Shown here: in pieces, positions 35,130 through 46,859 of the stretch
Layout: every line of letters begins with the position of its first letter
Position numbering within the stretch: the stretch's first letter is position 1
Source of the DNA: Isoetes taiwanensis
Lineage: Eukaryota; Streptophyta; Lycopodiopsida; Isoetales; Isoetaceae
Assembly: GCA_021234155.1 (NCBI GenBank)
Contig: JAJEKV010000003.1
Coordinates: 14,676,386-14,740,385, forward strand
Length of the DNA stretch: 64,000 bases
Direction of reading: 5' to 3'
Program-made: the position numbers and the translations under genes
Notes under the pieces: model-generated
Seen by the model: the letters and a program-made list of their open reading frames with translations, nothing else
The model's database searches: none
What the model was told of the DNA's origin: nothing

Positions 35130-35820
35130 GCAAAACATGAGGATATGATCACCCTTAGAAACAAGGCTTTGAAAGAACTATCTAGCTTTAAATCTTGGGA
35201 GCTACATCTTGTGCAAAGGGAGTTCAACAATGAGACTAATGCCTTGTGCAATAGAGTATCCTCCTTGAGCACACAGCTGAAGGAGTAATCAAAGAAGAGA
35301 AATTGGAAGAAGAAGACATGAAGCAACCACACGCCATTCTTGTAGTCAATGCAAGTGATGAAAAACAGGTAAAGGTTGATAAGATGGTCAACATAAGATT
35401 CTTTATGTTGGAGATATGTTCAAAAAAGAGGAAGAGAGCATGGTCATAAGGTTCTTTGATGAATGGAAAGATGTGTTTACTTGGGACTACAAAGAACTAA
35501 TTTGTGTTGACGAAAAAGTAATTCGAGATTAAGATTAAAGGTGGTTTGAAACCTGTCATGCAAAAACTAAGAAGAATAAATGTTGCATCACTTGATCTGA
35601 TTAAGGATGAGTTAAAGAAAATGAAAGATGCTGGTATCATATCTGAAATAGTGAATCCTGAATGGATATCTTGCATTGTGCCTGTTGAGAAGAAGAACAA
35701 GACAATTAGGATATGCATTGATTATAGGGATCTAAACAAGGCTACTATCAAGAATTGCTACCCTTTGCCTTTCTTGGAGCAAATCTTACATGTTGTTGCA
35801 GGAAAGGAGATATACTCCTT
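35130..35820 (+). pseudogene. Second copy of the gypsy aRNH-linker-RT segment
   Basis: Reads, with frame changes, the end of the archaeal-type RNase H (ELSSFKSWELHLVQREFNNE, where the first copy has LLSKFKAWEIKHIPREENGE), the linker (FFDEWKDVFTWDYKEL) and the RT start (KPVMQKLRRINVASLDLIKD, WISCIVPVEKKNKTIRICID, LNKATIKNCYPLPFLEQIL, KEIYSF). The order aRNH-linker-RT is the same as at 0.3-1.3 kb. It stops abruptly at 35820, where an LTR-like sequence begins. Confidence 0.88.
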
Positions 35821-36100
35821 TGTGACGCTTCCCACCAAATATACGACGCCCATCGTACATCTCACAGGAAATCCCCCATCCAGCACACCTGCCGCATGGG
35901 CCCTTCGCCTATCCCGCACCTGGGATGGCCATGGTGCGGGAAGGGAACAAGAAGATGTCTTGCGTGCCCTTCCCTATGGGCTCCTACAACAGCGGAAGCA
36001 TAAGTATAAACATTAGCACTAGCAATAACAACACAATCAGATAAAAGAATTAGCAAAAGCGAGAAAAGCAACACGAATCTATGGAGGGCTCATATACATT
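35821..36100 (-). mobile_element. LTR-like sequence inserted in the RT
   Basis: Starts TGTGACGCTTCCCACC immediately after the RT codons for IYSF and resembles the LTR at 23786 (same edge, shared GGAAGC and TTAGCACTAGCAATA-type blocks in the same order). The rest of the RT is not found downstream, so it is not a simple solo LTR. The right boundary is uncertain. Confidence 0.55.
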
Positions 36101-37533
36101 TCGGAAGTTGAGCCGTATCAGCGATGCTTAGGCTCAGGTTAAAATTGGAGGAGGAAGCCGTTGCTATTGCTTATCTCATAATCAGAGAACCATTGGATAA
36201 GCGAAGATTAAAAAATCGCGTGGGCGGCTCACTAATCTATAGCAGAAGCAGATTGCAGGAATGCCTAGCATGAGGGCTTACCAAGTTTTGCTACACGGCG
36301 GGTCTTTCTACCACCATCAAGAAAGAATCCCAAAAGGCATGGAGCCAAACTGAACCCTTAGTGTGGCCAAACCTCTAGAAAGCAGGAAGAGGAGGAGATG
36401 CTCGACAACTCCAACGATGAACAAACATCCAAACATGGAAGTTGGTAACACCCATGGCAATCTTGGGTGCTTATTCACTGCAAAAGGGGCCCATGACTAA
36501 CCAAAAACGATAAAGTAGGTGACAAATCATTTATAAATACCAAAAAAGCATACTTCACGGACTGAATGACCATAATATGGTGAATTCTGTTGAGGAAAGA
36601 GCCATAAACGGAATGCAGTACTTCCCGCAATGTAATGAGTAACATCCGCCCGCTGTGGTGCCCGAAGGAAATGCATCAATTGGTCTTCAATGAGAACGTC
36701 TACAATATGGACAACCCTAAGGCTGACTATGAAAAGCAGAGAGCCGCTAGAACAGATGGAAAATCCATTAAAACAAATATGACCGCAAGAGACCTTGCCA
36801 AACCTCCCCACGAATTGAAAAGGCAAACTTATGCTCCAAGACCAGCCAAACAAATTCTGATTCGTGGACGTGGCAATACGCCCCCTTCCACTACCTCGAC
36901 AATTGACAAGTTATGTAATCGAGTTCTAAAAGATCGATGGAACCATTATTCTAGCTTCTTTTTAGAGAGCCAACCTATGGATTTCGTCCTGGAAGAAGCT
37001 ACCATGCAACCCCACTAGATACCTGCGAACAACAATACTTCGGCATGCACGAATCGACATTGAGTAGGATTCACAAAGATACACCAGGATACACCACCTG
37101 AGGAAATGGAACCAATACTGCAATTTAAAGCATTGCCAGATCCCATATGAAAGTTCCCTAATGCGGGATATGTTGATGCATGCAACTCCGCGGGTCGGAT
37201 ATGATACAACATAGAAGGAGTCCTGCATAGTTCGATTACATCCTCGCTCACGCCAATACATTCCCACATCTGTTGGATTGCTACATTAAAGATGTACTTA
37301 TACCGAAGATTAATGTAGGGAGGTCAACGGGTCCGATGGGTTAAACAAGACTATATCGAGGATTATCCAAAATTCTGGGCTTTCGTCAAGCCTCTAGAAA
37401 AAGCACGAGACCCAAGCAACCCCCATATGCAAACAAAGTGACGTTAGGTGCTATAGGTAGCAAAGGAGAGGCCTTAAACATCGGTGAAGCCGTACAAAAG
37501 TTTCGCTGGCCGAGACCACAGATAAACAAACGA
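36101..37533. other. No recognised gene
   Basis: The longest frame, 36635-37018 (127 residues, with KQILIRGRGNTPPSTT), is basic and proline/threonine-rich and could be a piece of an LTR-element gag, but no zinc knuckle or other motif supports this. Confidence 0.3.
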
Positions 37534-38143
37534 AATGTTAGGGTAGGCCACATTTCTCCTTATTATCATCGTTCTTAAATCCTATAACTTTCTTATGGCT
37601 TTCCTGTCCTACCTGGCAGGTTGCTAGTGTCAGCTGTCGTAGCTAGTGCCATCTGGAATCTGGAAGTGCTTGTGCCAATCTGTCCAATGCAGTCCAATCT
37701 GTCCCCGACTATGCCCATCGATCTCAAGAAGGTACCCTCCCAGCTTCTTTTTTATTCTGGATTCATAGATCCGACAGATAAATTATAAGAATCATCTTCT
37801 TGAAAGTAGAAAAAACAGAGGAAAATTTTAGGTAAGCTTGTTTTTTCTTGTTTCGATGCAGAGCATGACGCAATCCGGCAAGACAAATCCGACAATCAAA
37901 GGGCCGAGGCAATCCGGCAAGGCAAATCCGGCAACTAAAGAGCCTCCGTGTTGAAGCAGAGCCGCCACAATCGTCTTGAAGCAGAGGCGCCACAATCGTG
38001 TTGAAGCAGAGGCACAATCGTGTTGAATCTGCCTGTTTCTGCCTAATCTTGAATGATTCAATCCTAATCTTGAATGATCCATCGCTGAACTCGCCAAGAA
38101 TCCATCTAAGGCTAAGGAAATGTGGCCTACCCCTAACATTTCG
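37534..38143. mobile_element. MITE with 26-bp terminal inverted repeats
   Basis: Left end GAAATGTTAGGGTAGGCC-ACATTTC is matched, inverted, by the right end GAAATGTGGCC-TACCCCTAACATTTC (one extra C). The 0.6-kb interior has tandem repeats: two of GCAATCCGGCAAG(G/A)CAAATCCG and three of CAATCGT(G/C)TTGAAGCAGAG. No coding. Confidence 0.75.
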
Positions 38144-38255
38144 GTAGGGTAGTGTTAGGTGGCGGGGGCATTCGGCTCGCCTCTAACGGCTCGCCCTAGC
38201 GGGCTTTACCCCGGGGCCTTGAATGCCCCCGCCACCGAACATTACCCCTAACAAA
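38140..38255. mobile_element. GC-rich fold-back element adjoining the MITE
   Basis: GTTAGGTGGCGGGGGCATTC (38155-38174) pairs with GAATGCCCCCGCCACCGAAC further right with one mismatch, and the outer flanks (GGGTAGTGTTAG / AACATTACCCCTAAC) pair loosely. It gives a strong hairpin of about 90-100 bp next to the MITE end and seems nested with it. Confidence 0.7.
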
Positions 38256-39332
38256 AACAACCTCCAATAAATGCAAGGTCCAGAATAACCAAACACTTAG
38301 GCGCATTAGTAACGTATCACGGTACCGAAAAACCAGAAACCGTGATGTCGAATTTCGATTGTTCACATGTCCCACAACTAACTGCATCCATTAGGGGCAC
38401 CAATTAAAGGCATGGAGCGCGGATATAGGAACATAAGGACTGAGACCAAGCCACTTTCAATCCACTGTTAGTAGCCCTAGAGGACAAACATGTTGTGGCC
38501 CACTCCCGACCAATGATAGACGATATTTTCAACCATCACCCTTCATTAACAAGCTCTTTTCTCATTGGAAAGTGGTGTCAATCTATAGAAAGCCCCATGT
38601 GTCAACCCCAGCCAGAAAACATGGCTTGAAATCAGCCGAGGCTGCTTCCCACAAGTTGTCTGAATCTGTGGATCACCAAGAGGAGTTCACTGCAAACAAG
38701 ATCTGACAAGATCTCTGGTTCTTCCCAAAGAGTCTATTAGTCCAAACACTACAAACAAGATCTAACAAGATCTCTGGTTCTTCCCCATGAGTCTATTAGT
38801 CCAACTGAAAAACCTCTTTGGGATATATTGGAGTTCTGGATTAGGTCTCAAAAACAAGGCCCCTCTTTAAATTGGCTAATGAATTATATATACTACTCGA
38901 ACCTTTTGAAAAAGGCACAACCTTCAGCTAAATTAGGATCATCTATGGCATTAAATCTAAGATTGCATCTGTGCTCCTTCTGCAAGTAATCTGAGCCACA
39001 ACCCCCCTGCTTGAGCCATAACACAAATCCTGTCATAGTAGTAAATGAAAAGTTGGCCTAATATAAAAAGCAATTTCATGATGGATTAGTCAAACTCCTA
39101 GCTAAAAGTTCATGGTCGTCATATGACTTGCGAACATGGAGGCATTATCATCTAGAACATCATCCAAAAATGAACCTTTCTTATTGTGATGTAACACAGC
39201 AGCCCCCAGGAAGGAATTTCACTATGTACACACCACTTCCATCACAGCCTGACTTTTACAATATGTACATGTCTGATACTATACAAAGGATCTTGAAAAA
39301 AGGAAAACTCAACAAAGCCAATATTGCCCTGA
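38256..39332. other. Intergenic, 3' side of the WD40 gene
   Basis: Contains a short direct repeat near 38695-38810 (ACAAGATCT(G/A)ACAAGATCT, CTCTGGTTCTTCCC and AGTCTATTAGTCCAA each occur twice). No gene seen. Confidence 0.45.
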
Positions 39333-42300
39333 TTAACCATGGCAATGATCCCACCTAGCTATCTTTCCATCCCAAGAAGCACTGACAAGCATAGGCTGCC
39401 AAGGATGCCAACTACAATCTCTGACTGTTGTTTGATGGAACACCAATTTAGAGATCAATTTCGATGTTATCTGCAAAATTGCAGGCGGGAAATTAGCAGA
39501 TTAGTACTGAAAACCAAATAACATGGTAGACATGGATACTTACTAGGTCATATATATAAATGTATCCATCCCAGGAGCCTGTATATATATATTTTTGTCC
39601 TGTGCTGCAGACCAGAAAGGCGATTATGCATTATTTTGCTTGTGACAAAATCATCTGCCTCTGAATAATCATGTCCTCAATAGATTGCTCCAAAGATTAA
39701 CCATTGAATGAAACATACATTGATACAATGACATGATATAATGCTGTGTGTACTTGCCTGAACGCAGGCGAGAAGTAGCACCGGATTAGAGTACGCAAGA
39801 CTGCATGTCCTTTATATGTCATAAGCGACTGGTCATGAGGATGTCTAATGTCTTCATCAGCTCCTGGGTAATTCATGTACCGGTAGTCCCAACGAAATGA
39901 TGGGACTTTTGACTTTAACCTGCTTATGACGCAGGTTACATCCTGCATCAACCAAGCACCATAATTTACTTAAAGATTAGCGCATACCGTGTTGATAAAG
40001 GTGGTCCTCCACTCATTTTTCGAATATCCCAAAGTTTTATTGATTGGTCCTTTGCATTGGATATAAAATATCTCCCGTCTCCCCTGCTGTCTATGAATGT
40101 AATACCTTCTAGGTGTCCTACAAGTTTGCCTACACATTTGCTCCTTCCTCCAAAACATCGCCGGTCCCAAACCTTAGACAAAACCAGACAAAGGCAAGTC
40201 CTTTCACTAACATGAATTTGTTTCGCAAAAAAACAATCACATAGATTATCGTTTTAGACATAATTTACAAGTTACATGCCCATATTAACATAACCTGTAA
40301 CAAATTTCGATTATCTGAATATGTTTCACAGAATAACACACATAGAGTATCAGTTTAAATATAATCTACAAGTTACAAGCCCATATGAACATAACGTATC
40401 ATAACAGTTTTCAATATTCTGAAACATAACCAACTTTTGAGGGTGAAGTATACCTTGCAGAAATGATCATCACTGCCAGAAAAGATAAGGTGGCTGGAGT
40501 TATCCGCAAATCTGACAGCATTTACTTCATCCTGTGACACTAAAAACATGATTTAGGCAAACTCAGAAAAGAAATTTTGAATTCGGAGAATGGTGGAGAT
40601 AAGAACATGGTTCGAGATACCAGAAATCTATGGCATTCGGAAGCAACCAACCGAGAAAATAAAGGACAGATTACTTTTTCGGCCTTTAGCAGTAGCCATC
40701 TTTCAGCAAGTTTTCATACCTGCCAGACTTTGTCTGCCCAGCTGTAGAGTTCATTCCAGTATATCCTATATATATAGGAGCAAGTCTAAAGCTTCAACAT
40801 CTGCGTTTCTTCAATGGGTCTTAATCAAGCTCCCTGAATTTCTATCCAGTTTTCCCTTTATAAGATAGTGCCCCAGCCCTAACACTCAGCCCCTAAACAA
40901 AGTTCATGATGGTGACAATCACCTTGTCCTACCTTTGACAAGCCTTGAACTAGAGACAAGAACTTGGGATAAACATTATTAAGATAGTAACATGGTCACC
41001 AGAATTTTCATTTCCAAATAGCACCACTAGAAACAGAAACGGACCTTATGAGCAGTAATTCTGAAAACAGTTCTGTTAGCCTCCAAATCATATACATATA
41101 TTGAATTGTCATTACTACCAGCAACAATTTCGCGTCCATCACTACTAAATTGGAGAGACCAGATGCCAAATGCTTCATCATCGTCTGAAGCAAAATTCAA
41201 CCCTTCATGGATATCCTGTAGGACAACACAAATTACCATCATCATCAGACTTAATGGCAAATCAAAACAACAAGATGCAGTTATTAGACATATAAATTAT
41301 CATTGGAAACAATAAACGGATTAAAAAACATGTTGTTTATAAATGCCTAGAATGTATCTTGCAGATATCCTCCCTGCTGTTCCCTCAGAGTTAAAGAGTT
41401 GGCTAATTGAAAATGACAGACAAATACTTCCTGAACCACACAAGCAACATTCTATTTTGCAATCTATTAGTCATTTTTTCCATTAAAACAGGTGTCTTTA
41501 AGGTGTAAAAGGTGAGTTCTGCAGAGCCAAAGAATGACTTGGGAATTTAATATCCAATTTAAGGGCAATTTTGGAAAATAGCAAAGAATATCAAGGGGTT
41601 ATTAACCATGTGATAAAATCTGAATGCATATTATAAGAAGTGCATGGAGTAAAGCTTTAAAACAAAGATCCAGTACATGAGAGCTTGTGAAAGTTATAGG
41701 AATGAAGTAAAAATAACCAAAATACATGAAGTCATGGAGGTTGTAAAAGTTAGAATCATGTTAAGTGATTAAAATCTTGGCATGCTCATCTTTCTCTAAT
41801 GTGTAGTTCTTTAAAGGTTGAATAATTCTGTCCCATGAAAAAGTGCCAAGCAGGATATCTTTTATTGAAAAATCCATGTGTTTATTCTCTACAAACTCAT
41901 GTCTAGCTTTGAAACGAGCCCCTCATCTTGAAAATGTAATTTAAATAAAATCCACACGGTATAGTTGAACCATACTTTCATGGCAAAGGATCCAGGCATC
42001 TTTAGACAATAGCATCCTATTATCTCCTTTAATAAAAAAGGCTGTACAGATAGTAATTAAGAATTATAACTTTGGTGAGGTGATGGGATAAAAAGATCCC
42101 TAAAGATGTCCATAATTGGTCCTCCTCTTACCACTCATATTAGGTCAGCCTTAAACCCATCAATGCATCTTCTATAAAGCATGACTACTTCAATAGCATG
42201 GCTCAAGTTGCATTTTCAGAGACTTATATACACACTCTGGTCTGAGGTGATAGTGCTGCAATTGGTCATCTCGTATGTTGACATGACTTAATCTTAATTG

Positions 42301-43838
42301 CCTTGATTCTTTCAATTTCTTTTTATCAAAGAAGAAGAAACACAACTAAGTGAATATGTGATTGCTATGGCTATTGGGAAAGCGAGAACAAAATGCTCAC
42401 ATTATCAGTAATTAAGCAGAAAGTAGGCAGAGTTTATAAAGGTTCTGCACTTACAGTCACGTTCGCCAGTGACTCAATGCCACACGTTTCATTGTTGATA
42501 TTCACAAGATGCACTATAGGTGTTATTGAAGCATAAACCTGTTATTCCAGGGAAAGTAAAATTTAGGAAATAAAAGGAAATAAAGATGTACAACTTATAC
42601 TCATGTCTTTACCAGGAAACGTCTGTCTGGAGAGAGTGAAGTGTCAGTTATTGTCCATTGCAAATTCCTTGCAATAATATCCTTGCAGATACGCCATCCT
42701 CTGTCAACGTCGTAAATCTGTATTCTCCGGTCCTAGGGACAAGACATTTATATATTAGTCTTATAAGAGTAACAACTCCTAACATACCTTGTTACCCTAT
42801 CTTCTCTTACACTGCATCAATCAGAAGACCTAATTAACTGCATATTTCCCACCAAATTCCCCTCATAGTTCCAAATTAAGTTAAAAAATACCATCAAGAC
42901 TAAAGTGGAGATTAGCACAGAGAGCAGCTGGCAATTAGACTTCATCATTTCTACTTTAGCTTCACAACAATGGGAAGCTGCTAGCAATTCGGGGATATTA
43001 ACAGACCAAATGGTGGAAAATCGTGCAGGGATAAAGCTTATTCTGGTCCAATCTTCAATAAACAAGAGTCCTTATATTTAGGAAAAGGCAACATACAGAT
43101 TTCTTTTAACCTGAATATTGCAGACAGGAACAACCAATCATCATGCAGCTGTAAGAAATTAGTTCTGCCTTTTGCTAAAGCGTTAGCATATATTGTAGTA
43201 AGACACGTCAAGGGTAGTAGAAAATGGAAATATCCTAGTCAATGTATCAAGTTTGTCATAATGTGATGTCAAAAGTCCTTTTTTACCTGGTATCCAGCGA
43301 CAAACAATGTGCCATCATCTGAAAATTGTCCAATATAGGCCCGACTATTCATTCGCTGAACCACTACTGGACCATCTTCAGGCAGGTACCTAGCAGAGAG
43401 ATGGCAGCACTCTGCCCGTGAAAACTTTCCAATTCCAGACATATTACATTGTCTACCTGCTAAGATAGTTGCTGTGTTCACAATTGCGCTTTTTCTGCTT
43501 CTAGTACAGGCTAATGTTCCCCTACTGGCAGCTGTGCCTAATTTTGTCACATGAGCAAGATGTCCATCCAATGCTGTAACCCCATTTGAGGATTCATGTT
43601 CTTGTGAACTTGGCAAAATTTGTTCGTGCCCTACCACATTACCACAATCATCATTTTCACTGTCCGCTTTATCATCTACCATAGGGTTGTCAGAATTCTC
43701 CAATGGATGTCCTGCCTCAGCATCACTAGTCTCTTCATCCTCGTCATGAAGTAGATAAAAACCAAGTCGATTGGCAAGCCTTAATGCACGAGCTGTGATT
43801 GAGGCATCCATTCGACTAGCTCTTCTTGAATTGCTCAT
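39333..43838 (-). CDS. LEC14B/DCAF11-like WD40 protein, nine coding exons
   Basis: The exons on the minus strand are 43838-43287, 42732-42613, 42538-42455, 41215-41045, 40531-40454, 40172-39988, 39919-39758, 39604-39544 and 39470-39333. They join in phase to 516 residues, close to plant LEC14B (about 480). Landmarks: ILAGRQCNMSGIGKFSR, RAYIGQFSDDGTLFVAGYQ, WTITDTSLSPDRRFL, FGIWSLQFSSDGREIVAGS, IYVYDLEANR, LIFSGSDD, KLVGHLEGITFIDSRGDG, IKLWDIRK, MTYKGHAVLRTLIRCYFSP, IYTGSWDG, VRDCSWHP, SASWDG. Two WDxR motifs (VWDRR, LWDIR) fit a CUL4-DDB1 substrate receptor (DCAF11 type). The first ATG is at 43838; the frame upstream opens only with TTG. Intron 7 uses a GC donor (CAG/GCAAGT). The N-terminal 90 residues are acidic and less conserved. 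Likely a working gene. Confidence 0.93.
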
Positions 43839-44259
43839 GGCTTGACCATTTGCAGCAAGAGTAAACCACAATCAAACGCCTTGTCAAAATACAAAATAAC
43901 CAGGAATTATCCAAAAGAAGAAAGGCGAACTCCAATCACACACAGGCAGCCAGTTCCATTGGATGGACATTGAAAATTTCTTATGTTTGCATATCTAGAG
44001 GGTCACATTATTCATTACTCTGTCAACTATTCATTTCCATTCCAATTGGCATAATTAATTATGGAAGTCATGAAAAAATCAACAGAGCCTACTTAGGGAA
44101 CCCATCGCAAAAATCAAACTGGCCAAAATTTTACTTTCTTTGAAGCACCTCTAGAAATGAGCTGAACGTTTAAGCAAATTCGCGTCCCCTGTATTTCCTT
44201 AGCTGAATTCAAATTAGAAACTAAACACAATCCGCAGAACCACTATAGCCATATAAATG

Positions 44260-44760
44260 TCTTGATGTGTCGTCCTTTTCACCATCCAACTATTATTTCA
44301 ACGAAAACACTTCTTTATTTGCTATTGTCAATTGTGGGCCTATACATAGAATTTGTTTGTATTTTCGGGAGCGCAGTATATATCGAACCCCGACATGTTA
44401 TAGCCACGAGTATATCCGTGGTATATCCGTGTCTTTGACATGTTATAGCCACGCAAAAAAAAATTACACGGCGTTTTTATGGACTTAGCAGATTTTTTGC
44501 CATTTAAGAGGCTGGCTATAACATGCCCAAGTCTGACATTTACCGCGATGGGTATTTTTGGGTGCCCTCTTGGTGAGGCTAGATCAGCCGCTACACATGA
44601 TACTCACCATGCCCTCGGTGCACTCACTACGATCATACATTCAGGAGGTAATGGATCTGAGGGCTCACATATGCCCCGGACAACCACATGCAGGAGGTAA
44701 TGGATCTGAGGGCTCACATATGCCCCTGGACAACTACTTGATGGGCAGGAAATACTTCAT
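44260..44760 (+). mobile_element. LINE C-terminal scrap with short direct repeats
   Basis: MPSVHSLRSYIQEVMDLRA in a plus frame resembles the end of LINE ORF2 seen at 33.2 kb (APSVHDLILYILEVL). A unit of about 50 bp containing GGAGGTAATGGATCTGAGGG is repeated (44643 and 44692), and GACATGTTATAGCCACG occurs twice (about 44390 and 44437). Confidence 0.5.
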
Positions 44761-44899
44761 GATGTATATATGTATATTTGTACAGCTTGTTGACAGTCTT
44801 ATTGCTGCCACGGTTTTTCTCTCGAAAATACATCGGGGATGTTGCTGAACGGGAATTTCCTGGTATAAGCCAGAATATTCCTGCCTAAATCGACTATTA

Positions 44900-45070
44900 T
44901 AGGTGATTTTCCAGCAGAGTTCACCAGAGAATCCTTATTACTGCTTGTTCCTGCTTGTGCAATGTTTTGAAATAAACAAAACAACAATCTCTAGATTGAT
45001 AACAGAAGATACAAAGCGCGCAAATGAAGAACAAAAAACAAGAACTGATGATGCATTAGGGCGGATTTGG
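44900..45070. mobile_element. LTR-like fragment related to copia remnant at 51.5 kb
   Basis: AACAATCTCTAGATTGATA, AAATAAACAAAACAACA, ACAAAG and AAAGAAGAACAA-type words are shared in order with 51480-51560 (AACAGCAATCTCTGGATTGATA). It is probably a piece of the LTR of that copia family. Confidence 0.45.
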
Positions 45071-45659
45071 GGTCTCAAAATGGCTCGTATCTTGGGTTAA
45101 AGATTTCCACGTCAGATTCGCCACGACCAATCAGGTTTGCGCCTCTTTTGCAAAAGTCAGTATTAGTTGGCAGGTAGAAGAATGAGCAGGCTTACTTGGC
45201 ATCCACATGGCGTATTTTCATAGGGGATGCCTGCGCTTTTGTTGCAACCATATTAATGGCCCGAATTTTTCGGGAATCACTTCGCCGCCCAAAATAATGG
45301 TGACTTTGACCGCCTACTGTCAGCGTCACCAACTCCCTTGTCAAATTTTGGCGCCAAACTTCTGTACTGTCACTCCGGCACCTCTACGTGCATCCTCTCC
45401 GTCTTCACTCCTCATCTGCAATCCATGTCTCCTATAATTTCTGTGTTCTTGCCTCATTTACAGAACTCCCAAGGTGAAGAAGTGGGAGGTTTTGTCTCAA
45501 TAGATTCGTGGGTGAGTATGCTGCCATCAACGAGGGGCGAGCACAGAGTTAAGCGACAAAGGCGATCAGACGTGCGGACACATTGGATAGGTAGGATAAA
45601 AGAGTTCAAGTTGAATTCTAGCAGCCGGAAAGTGGATCCACCAAAAACAGCTTCCCAAT

Positions 45660-45735
45660 CAGATCACACGACGCGAAGCTGTCTGTCAGCTATTTAAGTG
45701 CATAGAAACAGTTTCGCATCGTGTGATCTCCTTAT
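45660..45735. promoter_or_regulatory. Palindrome A (GATCACACGACGCG family)
   Basis: AGATCACACGACGCGAAGCTG at the left pairs with CAGTTTCGCATCGTGTGATCT at the right (two mismatches in 21 bp), with about 34 bp between. The same core recurs in palindrome B at 47.8 kb. It lies about 150 bp upstream of the ORF at 45887. It may be a tiny mobile element or a shared upstream element. Confidence 0.6.
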
Positions 45736-45886
45736 CTTTTCATTTCTTTCGTTGACACGTGTTTACAAACAAATTTATTATGCAGGTTTATGTTTATTAG
45801 ACGTCGTGGATGTCGTTCCGGCCGAAAGCATTAGTAGTGTCCTTGTCGTGTATCACATAGACATCGGAATTGTCCTTTTCCAAGGT

Positions 45887-46645
45887 ATGGATGTCGTGAC
45901 CTTGCGGGGTATAGGCATTTGGTTTTACGAACATGATTACAACGTAAAGGTCAGGAAACCGAGCTTGAGGCCGGTTGAATTGCCTCCTTTGAGTGAACTT
46001 TGTAAGCCACAGAGTAATGAGAACAATGTAATTGCAATGAAGAAATGCCTGGCTGACGAGGTGCAAGGGGGAATGTCTGAAAAAGGAGGCCTGGGGATGA
46101 GTTTCAAAATCTTCACACCGTTTGAGGTATTTGCTAACATATTCCAGATGGCGCAGGAAGTTCGAAAAGCTCCGAAGACATATACGTGCTTTCTCTCCCC
46201 TGTCGATTTTGTGGATGGCTTATTTTTTGTTCCGACCTGGGATGTTCGATTCCACGAATCATCCGGTCAACTAACAGAGTGCCGCGTAGTTAAGTCCTCC
46301 TTTAAGTTCAGATACTTTCTTCCAAAACAATATTTATACATTAATTGTCAACTAGAACGAAGGAAACAGAAAAAGAGAGGCTGCACAACTTTTTGGGAGC
46401 CGTTTGAGGACCATAGCAGACACTCCGATGCGGTAGATATTCGAGTATGGCGAGGGGAGGAAGTCATTTATACAGCCACCATGGAAATCAAATGGCCATT
46501 ATCAGAGCTAAGAGTGCTAATGGAGACAGAGGAGATTGCTAACGGCTTCCATTATTTCATTGATGGCATTGGGGTTGGCTACAGGCAAGAGGGAAATATA
46601 AAGCTTAGTGAGTTCACGATCAACAAGAAATTGTCTATCGCCTAG
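45887..46645 (+). CDS. Unrecognised protein (252 residues)
   Basis: The open frame extends upstream to 45698, but the first ATG is at 45887 (MDVVTLRGIGIWF). Composition looks like a real protein: FKIFTPFEVFANIFQMAQEV, YTCFLSPVDFVDGLFFVPTW, WRGEEVIYTATMEIKWPL. No family is recognised, and no signal peptide or membrane segment is obvious. It is intronless and is followed on the same strand by the H3-like gene. TATGCAG at 45779-45785 could be a splice acceptor if an upstream exon exists. Confidence 0.5.
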   Translation: MDVVTLRGIGIWFYEHDYNVKVRKPSLRPVELPPLSELCKPQSNENNVIAMKKCLADEVQGGMSEKGGLGMSFKIFTPFEVFANIFQMAQEVRKAPKTYTCFLSPVDFVDGLFFVPTWDVRFHESSGQLTECRVVKSSFKFRYFLPKQYLYINCQLERRKQKKRGCTTFWEPFEDHSRHSDAVDIRVWRGEEVIYTATMEIKWPLSELRVLMETEEIANGFHYFIDGIGVGYRQEGNIKLSEFTINKKLSIA

Positions 46646-46677
46646 CTCTTTGAATCTCGGGTTTTTATTTGTGTTTT

Positions 46678-46740
46678 TGTTCGATGTTTTTTTAGGGTTC
46701 CGTATTTTGTCCGATATTTTTTTAGGGTTCCGTACAATTA
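46678..46740. repeat. Direct repeat TCCGATATTTTTTTAGGGTTCCGTA
   Basis: TTTTTTTAGGGTTCCGTA occurs twice about 34 bp apart (TCGATG before the first, TCCGAT before the second), between the unknown ORF and the H3-like gene. Confidence 0.6.
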
Positions 46741-46832
46741 TTTAAAAAAGTTACCATCATATTTTACTTCTAACTTCTGTTTTTTACTATTTATCTCTTG
46801 CCAGTTGTCTATTTTTGTCGTTGTTGTTGTAG

Positions 46833-46839
46833 TATAAAA
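46833..46839 (+). promoter_or_regulatory. TATA-box-like element before the H3-like start
   Basis: TATAAAA lies 27 bp before the ATG at 46860. The spacing is short for a plant leader, so the ATG would be very close to the predicted transcription start. Confidence 0.4.
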
Positions 46840-46859
46840 GCGCCATCCGCCGAGAAGCC

